Shown: positions 39,501 to 53,974, numbered from the stretch's first letter. The stretch is DNA of 64,000 nt from Tetracentron sinense (GCA_015143295.1 CM026570.1:24931250-24995249); one strand, 5' to 3'. The notes: generated by a model from the sequence alone, not told the origin. Numbers and translations: made by a program.

Positions 39501-41794
39501 TTTTCCCCGGTAAAGTTATCAGATATATTATAAATAGAGACAGATGATACAAAAGAAGATAACAACAAGGGGTCACCAGGGAGTGAAGCCAGAAAGAGAA
39601 AAGAGCAAACAAGAACAAATCATAGCTAGAAATTGTCAAAATGTGAGGACCCCAAGTGGGCAAGTCAAAATCATGGCCTAATGTATCATGGAAAACTAAA
39701 CTAACTCATGTCGCTAAACTCCTCTCTACACGATGTCCACTGGATAAGTGTTTGTTTGGTTCCCAAATGGGTTGTCTACAAATGAAATAATCCCATTAAA
39801 AAACCTATGATTTTGCTCTTCCACATGCAATGTGCAATGTAGGGCAATGACTACATTGCTTCACTTGAAGTTGCTTAAGAATTCTTCGTTCCGATATATT
39901 CGAATGTAACATTATCTACATGTAACATACAGCAAAACAAGACAAAATGCATAAATTTTATTTTATAAAAACTATAAAGCGATCTTCATTTAAGGGATTT
40001 GAAAGGTTAGAAAGCCCAAAATTAAGAGTGGGTTATTTTCCGATAAGTGAGAAAAAATTTCTCCTCCAATAAAAACCCTACTATGGGATGCTTTTAAAGT
40101 TAAAAGGCTTAAAATATATAGTAGAAGTGTTTGAGGAATTTATTTAAGCACCACGTTCCATTTCACATTGAGTTGTTAAATGATCATAATGCCCAAGACT
40201 AGTTACTGTTAGGGCTGTCGATGATTAATCATTTACCCGACTTACCCTACCCAACTTTGGAGGGTAAGGGTAGGATTCCTCATCCGATTGATAAATAGGT
40301 AAGGGATGAGTAATAGAATCTTATCCGTTTATAATTTTAAATAGGTAAGGAAGGTAAAGAGTCTTACCCTACCCTTTGCCTGATTGCCCAAGGTTAATTT
40401 GATAATTTCACATACATCCCTAAATCCTAAGCTAGATAATAGCTATACTATACCCATGTGGTTTAGATTGGATGGATGGTAGGATGGGTTAATATTTATG
40501 GAATTGTATTATTATTTTAGGGATGAGTTTATGTTTTATGAGATGACATGTTTTATTGAGTTTTTTAATTTTATTTTGGAATTTGGTGGTTTTGATGTTA
40601 TATATGAATAAGAATGGTTTGTGTGGTATTAGACACGTAATTTATTTGATTTAGCATAAACTTATTAGGTTTACCCAAATAACCAATTTCCCAATAGGTA
40701 AACTGCTTTAAACATGCAGAATTGAGGTGGTTATTTTACCCAATTACCTGATTGGTATTTGGAAATCTTTACCCTACTCGAGAGGGCATGGTAAAGGAAA
40801 AGTTTAGTGTAAGGGTAAAGCAAGTAAGAAATCATAAATAGGTAACAAAAAGGTCTTACCCAGCCCTTACCCTACCCGTGGACAGCCCTAGTTACCGTGC
40901 CAAAAGGCCCAAAGTATTCAAGTCTACAACAGTGTTTTTGAAGGCGTGTGAGGCTTATGCCTCAAGGCAATGCGCCTAAAGAACACACCGAGTCACATTA
41001 AAAAGGTGCATGTAGTACATACACATGAGGCTTACCCCTCATGTATTAAAGTGTTATAAATAGTGACACACATGTTTTGCTCTTTTAAAGGCCAGAAGGT
41101 GAAGGCATGTGCCTCACGTGTCTAACAGTATTATAATGGGAAGATATGCTCATAAATTATTTTAAGATATTTTCACTCTCCCAAGATTAGACTAAGAAAA
41201 CTTTAACAGTGCTTGGTTATGCTGGATAAGATTCTAACATGTGATCATTGATGCATAAAGATTGGAGAATGGCTAACGGTTGTTTATGTGGCTCAATGCG
41301 GAGGAAACAATGGATCATCCTCTACTGCATTGCCTCTTTGCTTTTGAGATTTGGGGATACTTTCTATCTCAACTGGAGATCAGTTGGGTCTTCCCTCCTA
41401 CCTTCCACGACTTCCAATCTTGTTGGTCTAAGGTAAGGGTTCATCCTAATGCTCATGCCTTTCAGTCTCTTCCCGGGGCAATGGTATGGTGTATCTGGAG
41501 AGAGAGAAATCGTAGGGTATTTGACGGGCTTATCTCATTTGTGGATTCAATCTATTTGAAGATTAACCAGATGCTTATCTAGGGACTACGTGCAGAGCAG
41601 AGTTTGGCAACACAAGTTGGATTAGCCATTATGATTTTTGAGGCCTTGGTGTCTGTCACGCCCTCTTGGGCATCCCAGCATAGTCATTTTCTAGCTATCG
41701 CTTGGATTTGTTGCATTTTTTCTCTTTTTGGGTTCACTGACATGTGACCCCTTTTTGTTATCTTTCTTTGTATCATTTGCCTTTATCTTTTATA

Positions 41795-41828
<34 letters not shown>

Positions 41829-44800
41829 CATCCTTTACCGATCAAAAGAAAAAACAATGCTTGGTTCAAAGGGTAAAGAGAAAAAATAAAAGAATTCTCA
41901 ACCCTATTAGGACACTTGTTTCCAATTCTGTCACAAAATCATTTCCCATAATCAGTCATGTGAATAACCCACTTAATTACCTTAAAAGTAAGTAAAACTC
42001 TCTTTGCATTTTGTTTTAATTTCTGAATTTGATGGGAAGTGGAAAACTGGAAATTGGAAGCATCATACTATGGATATGCACTATTGAATTTCTAAGTAAC
42101 TTCGATGAACTAAAAAGTTCCAATTTTGGGTTGTCGTAATCTTTTCCATTTTTTCATGGTTTTTTCCTAATTTCTATTTTTTTAAATAATGTAATTTATT
42201 TATCCAATTTATATAATTAAAAAAAAAGTTGCTCATGTCTCTTATGCCTCAAGCTTTAGGCAAGTGAAGCAACTTGCCTATGGCTTCACGTATTAAAACA
42301 TTGGTGTGGAGCAATTAATGGAACCAGAGAGCAATTAAAAACAAGCAGTTTTCCCATTTTCCAGGACCATGCAAGGTGATAGTGATACCCTTCCTATCAC
42401 CCTAGAATATCACTGAAGTGATCAAAGAAATTGCTTACATAACAGGCAGTACCAAGACCATGAGCAACGTAAAGTTAGTCAACCATTAGGTTCCATCAGA
42501 GTTTGGTAACTACCACTTGATTTGGCCTCATTTAATCTGCCAAATCTAAGGTCCATGTAACATAGCATCGACATCTAAAAGTCGTAGAAATTTTTTTAAA
42601 ACAAATCAAATCATCTATTTATATGTTCTTGAAGACCACATTATCATTATTTGTGTTGAATATGAAAAAGAAATTTGAAGAGAGCTATTGTAAGGTAGCA
42701 AGTCAGCATGCACACATCAAGTCATGAAAATGAAAGTGACTCAGATTTTAGGAAATATTAAACAGGGAAAGAATTTCAGACAAATCTACGTAGTCAACCT
42801 GTACAAGTGTACATTGGTGTCTGGGTATTAAGGTCCCATAAGCGGACAGTGGTGTCACCAGAACCACTAGCCAATTGTCGCCCATCAGGGCTAAAGGCAA
42901 CTGAAAGTACAGCTTCTGTATGACCTGCAGTGACAAAAGATGTGAGACAGATCCAATTTGACAATTTCAAGTATTAATCAACAAATAGAGTGCAATGCTG
43001 GTAGTAAATGCTTCATTTAATAGGCCAATTTGATAAAAATGAAAGTGAGAATATTCCTCCCAAAGGGATAAAATATATGTTATATGAAATTAAAAGAAGC
43101 TAAGAATATGTTCTTGTCTAAGAATGCAAACTTTGACAACTCCATTCAGAAGCAAGTACTGGAATCAGATTAGTTATCAGCACAAACATTACAGATCTGA
43201 CATTCGCACAGGGATCAGGATTCAAGGGGCAGGTAAAAATATTCACTTCAGTTTAACAGATCTTAATCATATAAGATTTTCAACTCTTAATCCCACATTA
43301 TAGTATTATAAAGTATAAACACAAAAAGCCTTCTAAGCATATAACCTTAACCAGTATAAAATTCTGTCTTAAAACATCTGTCCAACCTAACATGGAACAA
43401 CTTTCAGGATACATATGCCAATTTCAACTATAATGAAAATTTTGCTTTTATGAGTAGTAGAACATGTACATATTATATAATTATTTATTTACATATAGAG
43501 AGAAAGATATGAATCAATGAATTCTATAGAGCTTGATGGGAGATTGTGGGTAAAGACCTCTTAGCCGTTTTGCAAGAGTTTCATGAATAAGGAAGATTTG
43601 ATAGGGCTATAAATAACACGTTTGTAACCCTGATTCCAAAGAAGGCTAGAGGTAAGGATTTACGAGACTTTAGGCCAATTAGCTTGGTCAGTCGTGCATA
43701 CAAAATTCTATCAAAGTGTTGGCCATCCATCTTAGCAGTGTCCTGGGTTCAGTGATCTCCCCTCAACAAAGTGCCTTTGTGAGAGGGTGTCATATTCTAG
43801 ATGGTATACTCATAGCGAATGAAGGTGTTAATGAGCATCTTAAGGCCAACTCCCCAGGGCGTATTTGTAAGCTTGATATGGGAAAGGCCTACGATAATGT
43901 CAATTGGGGAATTCCTCCTCTATGTGACGCATCGTATGAGTTTCGAACCCAAGTGGAGAGCTTGGACATTAGCGTGTGTATCCTTGGCCCCTTTTTCGAT
44001 CCTTCTGAACGGAAGCTCCAAAGGCTTTTTCTAAAGCTCTAACGGTTTAAGGCAAGGGGACCCCTTGTCACCGGCATTATTCATCATCGTCGCGGAAGCG
44101 TTGAGTAGGTTGTTGTCTAGAGCAAATGGGCAGATAATTGTAGGATTTCTCATAGGTCGGGAGCAGCTTAGCATCTCACATCTTCAGTTCGCAGATGATA
44201 CCTAGTTTTTTGTGGGGCGTCTTGGCCTCAGCTTCTCCATCTTCGATGTATTCTGAGATGTTTCGAAGCAATGTCAGGTCTCAAAGTCAGCTTGGGTAAG
44301 AGTGACATTATCCCAGTCGGTCATATTCCCCACCTGGAGTTCTTGGCTCCTAGCCTAGGATGCACGATAGGATCTCTTCCCTTCACTGATCTCGGTCTCC
44401 CTCTGGACACTTCATTTAAATCTAGATTTGTCTGGTCTCCAATCCTAGAACAATTCTCAGTCAGATTAGCAGGGTGGAAGTCCTGCCTCCTTTCAAAGGG
44501 CGGTAAATTAACTCTTCTCAAAAGTACCCTAAGGAGCCTCCCAACATACTATTTGTCATCCTTTACGCTTCCCAAATCCATAGTCATCTCCCTAGAGCGG
44601 ATTCAATGTAACTTCCTCTGGGAGGAGCGAGGGGGGAGAAAAAAATATCACCTGGTTGAGTGGAACCAAATTTGCAGACCGCTTCGAGATGGGGGTCTCA
44701 ACATTGCCCGCTGATTTTGGTGAATAAGGTCCTCCTAGGTAAATGGGTTTGGAGGTTTGGCGAAGAAAGGGAGAGTCTGTGGAGGAAGGTGATTGTTGCA

Positions 44801-47800
44801 AAATATGAGATCACCTCCCCCTAGCTGCCAAAACAGGTGAGAGGTCCCCATGGTGTAGGCTTTTGGAAGGGCATTGCGGTCGTTACCCCACCTTAGCCCC
44901 GTTTTGTAGGTTCAAGATCGGGATTAGGACTGATATTCAGTTCTGGTCAAATGATTGGTGTGGCCAGTCGAGAATTTCAAAATAGTTTGGGATTCCCTTT
45001 GGCCCTTAATAAAAAAGCCCCAGTAGCCGACTTTTTTGAAAGGTTGGATAGCGAGTATGTCTAGTGGCCTAAGGTTTCGGAGAAATCTGAATGATTGGGA
45101 GGTTGATGGTATGCATCGACTTCTGGCACGGTTGATCCTCTCCCCCCCCCCCCCCCCCCCCCCGCGCGTCCCCAGTTAAGTGATTTTAGGATGTGGTCCA
45201 GAAGCAACTCCGATCGATTTTCAGTGAGATCCTTATTACAGTCATTTGCTCTTGAACCCCGGTATCTCTTTCCTCATAAGGTTGTGTCGGTTATCCAGGT
45301 TCCCACAAAGGTATCTTTCTATCTCTGGTGTGTTGGCCTAAATAAAATTCAAAATTCTTACTTCGAATCACCTAAAGAGCATAGTCACCAAACACCCGTA
45401 TTATACCCGTATAGTACCCGTGTAATACTTTTAGAGGGGATCGCCGTTTAAAACTGCGTACTTTTGCCGTGTTACGTGTTTTACACTATCGCCATATAAT
45501 ACCCGTTTAATACATGGATTGTGTATTAAACGCGTACAATACTTGTGTTTCTGCCGTACTTTTACCATGTTAAACACATATTCCATATTAAATGATTGTT
45601 ATTAATTAATATCACGATTTTTATTTATTTATAATTATTAATTATTTTTTAATTTTTCCGTACTTTTACCGTGTTTTTGCCACATAACACTCGTACTTCC
45701 TGAACGAATCATTGCCGTATAATACCCGTACTTGTAAAGAGTAGAGGATGGAGTTTGACAAATCGTTGTTATATGTGCCTAAACGAGGAAGTGTTTGTGA
45801 ATCACTTACTATTGCACTGCCCGGTTGCATGTGGGCTTTGGTTTTTGTTCCTATCTCGATTAGGAGTGGAGTGGTTTTCCCCATCTCCTTTCTAAGCTTC
45901 TTACCGGGTTGGCAATTGGTGTCATTGGTGGGGGTTGCGAAAGTGATTCGGATTCTCTTGCTAGGGGCTATTTCTTGGGCGATTTTGAAAAAGAGGAATA
46001 GACGTGTGTTCGACGACTCCCCCTCTCCCTTCTCTCGGTTTCTAGACCGTGTGCATCATTTGCTTGTGGATTGGAGCTCCATCTCTCAGATGGGTTCGGA
46101 AGTGAGGGATCTGTTATTACCTGTGAGGAGTTCACATTTATTAGCACTTGCGCCAGTTATGCTATGTTGTTTTTCTTGTTTTCATGCTAGTCGATGTTTA
46201 GTTTACATCTCTATAAACTGTTGTAGTTCCTCTTCCTTATTGATATATTTGCTTATTACCGATCAAAAAAATTTATCTATCATTTTCCCTAACTAAGATA
46301 TAAAGGAAACTAGAAAAGTAACTCATAAACCTACCTACCAACACCACAAGGAGGGAGAACCAAGAAAAGAAGATCGGTAAATCAGGATATATATATATAT
46401 AAAGGAAAAAAATTTATACAGAGGAATTCAAGAGAAAATCATCCATAATACATCAAAAAGCTGAAAAAAAATGCTACCCCCAAACCTAATCACTCAACTA
46501 CAACATGGAGTGTATATCCTCAATATCATTCCTAATCGAACACCAAGCTATAATGAATTGCTTGATCGTTGTGTTCCTCTCCTCCCATATAATGGTAGCA
46601 TCCATGCCACTCGTAACCTAACTAGTAATGAAATCTTGTGGGAGCTCGAGCAAATTCAATAAACTCCCACATGAGATAAGAAATGGCCCAAAATCCCTAT
46701 CGCAAAAGGACAATATACTAAGATGTGATCCACCGACTCCTCATCCAATAGGCATAAAAAACAGCAACTTGACATCATCCCTCTACTTTTTAAATAGTCA
46801 AAAAAGTTAGAATCTTGTCGAGCACAGATGTCCAAAGGCAGAAGGATCCAAGCAACACGGTCAGGAAAGGAGAATTAGGGCTAATGATATTCGCTTAAAA
46901 GTGCTCTTTTTCACTAACATATTCTGAAGCATTATCGCATTCTTTTACTTAAAACTTGCATTCTTACAAACTTTTCTACGTAAGGGTACCCTCTATTGCA
47001 TAACACACACATTTCTGGTAAAAATGATACATTTGCATGAATTTAACATGTTTCTAAAAGTCTAGATTCAAAGTTGTTTTTATGAACTCTCATTATGCGT
47101 TTTAATGTTTCAGGACCCCAGATTAGAAGAAATTCAGGAACCAGGAAGCCAAAAGCAACCATCGAAGCCCCATTATTAAAAGCTAAAGAGTCAACAAGCT
47201 ACATCATGTAGAGACGAGTCAAGCATGGGTTGAGCTAGTGAATGAAGAAGGCCAAAGAACCAAAGAAAACATTTCCAAGAGAAACGGACTCAATTGATAA
47301 ATATTCCCTAAAAGACAAAGAAAGAAGCAAGCTTAATTGGCAAAGGCCGGGGGAGATCATGTTAGAGAACAGGGTTCAAGAACTTTTGCTTCTTTTTGTT
47401 TGTTTTTATTTTGTAATTTTAAAACTCTAACAAATTTCCTCTCTAATTAATCCTAGTCATCCCTTCTTCTTCTATCCTAACCATCTATTTCAAATCAATA
47501 TTTTCCTTCTCACATGGTAACTCTAATCCCACAATATCTTCCCATATTTTCTTTCCCTCTTTAGCTCTCCCTAAATTCCTCATTGTGTTAAAACTCTAAT
47601 CTCTTTCTCTACAAAATCATAATCATCCGTCTCTTCTCTATCATCAAACCTTAATCCTAGCCACTCATCTCTTTCTAAAAATCCTAACCACTTTTCTAAC
47701 CCTAATCTTTATAAAACCCTAGCCACCCTCTATAAATACTCACCCCTCTCTTTCCCTTATAGATGGTTCGCTCCCCCGAACTTCTCTTCTCATCTCTCTC

Positions 47801-50800
47801 TCATTTCTCAACCCCTTTTCTGTCTAAGTCTCTCAACCTCTTCTTTTCTTAATCCCTTCTCAAAAACCTCCCTCAAAAAATTTGCAACTACGTTTAGTGA
47901 GAGTTTCCAGATTGCCAAATTTTTCTTGGATGTAATGAGATTCAATTCAACTTTGTAAGTGATTTTTTTTTATGAATAAATGTTATCTTTTTTTTATGCT
48001 TTATTGTCTTTCATTAATTAATAGTAGGTCATTTTATTTCATGTTATTTTATTAGTAGGTCTAATAATACTTCTCCCAAAAATTGTTTTTAAAAAAAACC
48101 TATTATTCATCATTCTCATCCCTCCATCGTTTTACAATTTCTTCTTCTTTTTGGTTTCTTCTTTATACTAACCCCATAGTTCACGAGTGAGGATTCAACA
48201 TCCGACACAAGCCCTATACATATCATATTTTGCAGGATTCCGATTAATTAAAGACTTGATAGTAGGGTGATTCTAAACGACGGAAAAATCTTACCTTCAG
48301 CTAACATCCGAGGACTATTTAATCACACTTTGAACCGAGCTTGGGAGTTCTTGTTTGACATCTCTAGCAATGGAATTAGGGACTTGGGGGAAGACGAACG
48401 TAGACGATTCATTATGTGCAAAACACCATCCACCTCCCAGACATTGAAGTTTCTTCTCATCCTAGGGGTCAAAATGACAACATTATCCACCAATTCAAAA
48501 TAATCTGAAACCAAGCAATTATCATCCAAAGCTATTGTCTACAGATTACCGAAATCATCTTTCAATACAAATTGGCCACACCACAAAGGCACAAACCATC
48601 TCAAAACTTAATTATGTTTAGTCTTCCAACTTCGAATCTAATATGCTTATCAAAATACTCCAAACTCTTCTTGATTGCTGTCTAAATTCCCAAAGGTTTT
48701 GCCCTAATGCTCTTCTTTCAATTCATCCCTTTTCCTAGCTTCAACCTCCTTAAGGATCCCACATTCTTTAGAGTCAAAGATCTCAATATCTTTCAAAATT
48801 GTGAGTTTTTTCTCTAAAACATTCCCAAAACTTCTTCCTTCTAAATTGTATCCATTACTTCAAAGCTATCAACTTGAGACCAAATTTGCTGTTTTCTAAT
48901 CAAAAAATTAAATCCTTCCCAAACCTCCTCAACCACATTTTTAAAAATTGAATCTCTAAGGCACATATTTTCGAATCTGAAAGAGAAAGGGCCACTATTG
49001 AACTTGACTGTTTCCAAGTTCCAACAGAATGGAGATATAGTCGGACGTGGGGTCGAGGAGAAAATTGGATAACATTTGGGTATTGAGCTTCTCACTAATA
49101 ATTGAAGAGGAACCTATCAAGCCTACTACGAGACAGGCCTATCTTAAAACTTGGACCAGATGAAATGGGCATTGTTCAATGGACAATCAATCAGGTTGTG
49201 CCGAGCATAGTCACAAAAAAACTGCCTTTTTTTTTACAAAAACCCGTTTAAAACGCGCATTAATACCCTACCGTAGAAACCAACATTTAAAACCTGTTTT
49301 TTGAAGAAAAAAAACGCATATTATAGTTTAAAACGAGTTTAAAACAAATAATACGAATAAAACCCGTTTAAAACGAATAATATGAAGAAAAAAAACTGAC
49401 GATCTTGAAATTTTTTTAGAAAGGAAGAATAGGAATGAGTGATTGATGAATAGGAATGAGTGATTTTATTATTATTAATACACATAGTATAGTCTTGTTT
49501 TTAATCTCGATAGTTGATGTTTTAATGGATTTTCATGCCTTGATGGAATGAATTGGATGTTAAAATGACATTATGAACTTATTATTATTGATTATAGTTA
49601 ATCTTTTTGTATATTATTTCACCAAATTGTTAGATATATTAATTAGCATATTTTTAAATTTTTATTTTTTTTCTCCATTTTTTCCCCAAAGGTTTCCTGA
49701 ATTTTTCCGTACTTGACCCTTGCCGAATTATTCCCGACCCCGACTTTGTAACTATGGTGACGAGAGAAAAATTCCTCAAGTTATCGCATTTATTATTAAT
49801 GTTGCACCCTTCCCTTTTTCCATTGAAGGTAATTAAAATCCTCTGCTAGGCACCAAGGCTCACCTTATTTGAAACTAGGGGTGTCAATTGGCCAACCCCG
49901 AAAAAAGGCCAATTATATCCCGATATTCAAGCTCGTCGAACTAGGGCCACACTAAAAAAATGAAGCTATCTCAAAACACTCATTAACCTTACAATATTAT
50001 ATTCATAGCAATTGATTCATCCCTCGACCTATATTGACCACACCAAAATTCTGAATATCGTCCCAAAAAAACACCTCCTCCCCCCTACCCACTTAAAACC
50101 TAAAATGCTTCCCAAAATCCTCTTGAACCTTCATTATACTTTACTCTCTCACCACTTTACGATCCCATACTTCTCCTTGCATGCTGCCACTAAGACTCGT
50201 CTCCAGAGACGGTTCCTTTCCTCCCAAAATGTCACAATCGTTTACCTATAGCACTCAACTAATCTCACACAAGGGACTAACCCTTGACCACTCTCTTTCA
50301 TGGGGCAACACATCTCCTCCCAATCCATCAAATGGTATTTCCAAGCCTCCACTCTATACTTCCACAAGTAGTCTCTATATCATCTCCAAGACATCAGCAA
50401 TGGAAGCTGAAATGATCTAAAAAGAAAAATAATATGTAGGCAACAAGCTAGGGTACTTTTAAGTAGCATAATTCTCTTCCCTCTAAGCAACACTAAGGAG
50501 GCAAGGACTTCCCATAGATTACTCTTTCAACCACACAAGTAGTCTCTGGATCATCTCCAAGACATCAGCAATGGAAGCTGGAATGATCTAAAAAGAAAAA
50601 TAACATGTAGGCAACAAGCTAGGGTACTTTTGAGTAGCATGATTCTCTTCCCTCTAAGCAACACTAAGGAGGCAAGGACTTCCCATAGATTACTCTTTCA
50701 ACCACAAAATCCCAAACTGATTTAGTTTTGAACCCTACTCCAAGAGGCATACCCAGATATGATGTCAGGAATTGCCCAATTTTGCTACCCAAGCAAGTCA

Positions 50801-53800
50801 CTAATTCCCTAATGTTGGGGACCTCGCCTACACCAAAAATTTGATTCTTATTAAAGTTGATCCTCAGACCCGAGGGCCGAGAGAGCCTCAAAACACCTTA
50901 ACACACATTTAAGGTTCCCAAGTTGCCTATGAGAACTGTCACATAGATCTAGAGTGTCAACAACAAAGTGTAAGTGAGAGACCACTAAACCCTCCCTGTC
51001 CACTGAAAGCGCATTCAAAATAGAGCCTTCAGCTTTATAAAACATTCTGCTTACGGCCACGGTGACCATAATGAAAAGGATGGCATTGCCAATGCTTATT
51101 CCTGAAAATTGACATTTTTTCTTATTCCTATAGTAGACAAACAATTGTGTTTTAATGTTTTTATACATTTGAATCTATGCCAAAAATGGTATGAAAATCA
51201 GCCGTATTTTGCTCATTGTTTTGTTTATGTTTATGATGTATGCTTTGGGCACTTTCTTATGTCAGCTAGGAAATCATTTTGTTTCCTTTTAATCTACAAT
51301 AACATCTTTTGTTCTATTCTATCAAAATTTATTTATGTGGGTGGCCTGCTAACACATCATGCACCAGATATTTAATGGTTTGCCTAATTCATCTTCTTCT
51401 TCTGCAAACATTGATATCAAATATCAATGTATGCCTGTCACGTTTGTGCCTCACAAATTCTTTTGATTGATAAAATGGCAATTTATTGATGATCAAAAGG
51501 CACAAGAAGGTTCACACTTCGGTGAACTTGAGGGAAAAACAAAACAAAAGGAATAAATTTACAACAACAAAAAAAAAAAAAAAACAAGTGGGCCCAACCT
51601 CTAAGCAACGAAGGAAGGTAACACAAGAGAATCAAAGTCCTCCCTAATGGTACCCTGCTTCTGCAAAAGCTTGGTGAGGAAATTCTTCTAAACATATTTA
51701 CAGCATGATCATGAATCACCAAAGATTAGGTAATTCCATCAAAACAAAACAAAAAATAATAGACCCTTTTGGGTAGCTCAGTTGGTTTGGATCTTGGGAG
51801 AGATCCCCAAGGTCTCGAGTTCAACTCCTATCAGGCTTACCTGATGCATGTGAAGGGATTGGTCCTTCCTCGTCAAGGTTGGGACACCCTCCGTTACCAA
51901 AAAAAATCATAAGAATTCACACTTTCAAGACCCACGCAATTTCGAAGATCCCCATCGATTAAGGCGCAACGCTTCCTCCCTCCAAATGCCCCATGCTACA
52001 ACAAAAAGCAGCATGTTCCATAGATAATTGCCTCTGCCACTGAAAACTCATTCATGCCAATTGAGAAACACGTTGCCAATTTCATTTTCCTTCACCGCGG
52101 AAATTCAAAAAGGGAGATAAAGAAGTTCCATATGAGTCAGGGCACCCGACAATGGAGAAGAAGATGGTGCACATCTTCCTCTGCCATCTTACACATAGCA
52201 CCCGTTTGGGAGAAGGAATAGATAATCCACTGTCGAAATGTTGTTCAGTCACTGACAAAATGCTTGATCCCATAATAGATGACCAAAAGATCATCCACTT
52301 GAAGACTACTCTGCCCAACAATAAAAGATCTGAAAACATTGACCAATCTTGAGTCAAGAATACAATCTCGGGATATTAGTTTATAAGCTCCACCTACATT
52401 GGCTCTTTTCAAGTTGTCGTGCTCTCAAGTAGGGCTGTAAATGGATCGGATTTGGACCGGATCTGCCAAGATCTGAATCCGATCAGATCAAGAATCTGAC
52501 ATATCCGATCCGAGATCCGCCGGATTCCGAGTTATCCAATTCGAATCCAAATCCAATTCTTATTCAAGATCCGAATCTGATCCGATTTTTCAATCCGATT
52601 AACATTAATTTATCTAAACATTAATATTTTAATTAGAAAAAAAATATAGTATTTTTATAAATTTGTATAGATCTTATTATTGTTATATATAATCTAATCA
52701 AATTGGATTTTAGTTAGATCGGATCACTATAGATCCAAATCCGATCCGATTATAATTGGATTCAAGATCTCATATCCGTATCCGATCGGATCTATAATAG
52801 GATTAGAATTAATATAGGATCGGATATGGATCATATCTGACACATTGACAGCCCTACTCTTAAGTTGATAACAGGAATTATGATGTACCAATCAGTTAAA
52901 TGACTAGTCTAGTAAATCAAAGATCATAACATCCATCTCAAGGGGGTTCCCACCTCAAAAATATAATAATAAAAAACTCATTTGTTATTATGATGCTGAT
53001 TCGGAATAAAACATTCAAATGAAAGCCTTAATGTCCAACTTTTCCTTCTTCCAAAATAACTCAAGATAAATAGGTATATGGTGCTAACTTGTTTGGGTTA
53101 TATGAAGAAGTGCAATATTGAATATAATAAAACAGGTAAAATCTTAACTGTGTTTCATTCATGCAATGTAACATCTGAAAACAAAACAGTGAAGATCTAG
53201 AACGAATATTATATAAAAAATAAATAAATAATCCCCATACAGTACAAAAACTAACATACGAAAAGTAGCTGCTTTGGTTGTCATAACATTACAACAGGAT
53301 TTCAAAAATATACAACCACATAATTAAGCTGTTAACCAAAGACCACTAGATGGAAGAAGGAAGAGAAACGCAAGTCTCTTACCAGAAATGGTTGACGAAC
53401 ACCTATTTACTGGACGAATTCGAAAAATCGCTTGAGGTTGGTAAACTATGCGCAATACCTTCTCCACAGAAACTGCAATATGTCTAAAATTTAAAATCAA
53501 ACTTCTTCAAGAAAAAATAGTCAATCAACAAAGAAGATGCTGCAATTGATAAAATTTATCACCAAAACAAGATAAAGGAAGCTGAAATGAAACAAGTTCT
53601 CTTAATAGATTTACTGACCTTTATTTTTCTGTAAGTAAGATCCAAGTTGCACCACAAGTTCTTGATCTGATATGTAAAATGCATAAGGCAACTTCTCCTC
53701 CTGAAAAAATAAAATAACATTGAGACATGAGCAATACAACGGTTACAACCACATTTCCCTCGCTGTATTGTCCAAAACAATTGGCTGTAAGACTTTCCTT

Positions 53801-53936
53801 CCAATTGAATAAATAGTTAAATACATTTGAGACCGTTTTTTGCTTTCCTCTAATTTTCTACTTTTCCTATTTATTGGATTTGCATATTGAAACACAATGC
53901 TTGCAACTTGCAACTATTATTTTTTTGGCATATTGT

Positions 53937-53974
<38 letters not shown>

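Larger units (their letters stand above)
43525..46272 (+). mobile_element. L1-type LINE, long 5'-truncated copy (NLE intron 3)
   Basis: Starts in the reverse transcriptase (near [12 protein letters not shown]), continues through the GKAYDNVNW block, QGDPLSP-like and LQFADDT regions in shifting frames, then [20 protein letters not shown] and a zf-RVT tail, and ends TTACCGATC plus A run at 46265-46271. Many stops and frame changes. Interrupted by a hAT-type MITE at 45380-45733 and carries a run of about 19 C at 45143-45163. Confidence 0.82.
46362..49870 (-). mobile_element. L1-type LINE with RT deleted and two nested insertions (NLE intron 3)
   Basis: Right to left on the minus strand: endonuclease-RT linker ([12 protein letters not shown] at about 49000), the [13 protein letters not shown]-like linker helix, then directly a C-terminal connection region ([14 protein letters not shown] at about 48430) and the zf-RVT tail near 46740. 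The RT core between linker and connection is missing near 48600. Insertions lie at 46873-48235 and 49206-49756. It faces the preceding LINE tail to tail. Confidence 0.75.

Noticed and set aside
42748-42936. Minus-strand 62-residue open frame over NLE exon 4
   Set aside because: Wrong frame; the exon's other frame gives the WD40 sequence that joins exons 3 and 5.
45143-45163. Poly-C tract as a biological signal
   Set aside because: Lies inside decayed LINE sequence; homopolymer slippage or an assembly artefact explains it better.
51771-51840. tRNA-like A and B boxes, possible tRNA gene
   Set aside because: No acceptor stem or cloverleaf closure; the unit continues into a body with a poly(A) end shared with 24040-24228, so it is a SINE head.
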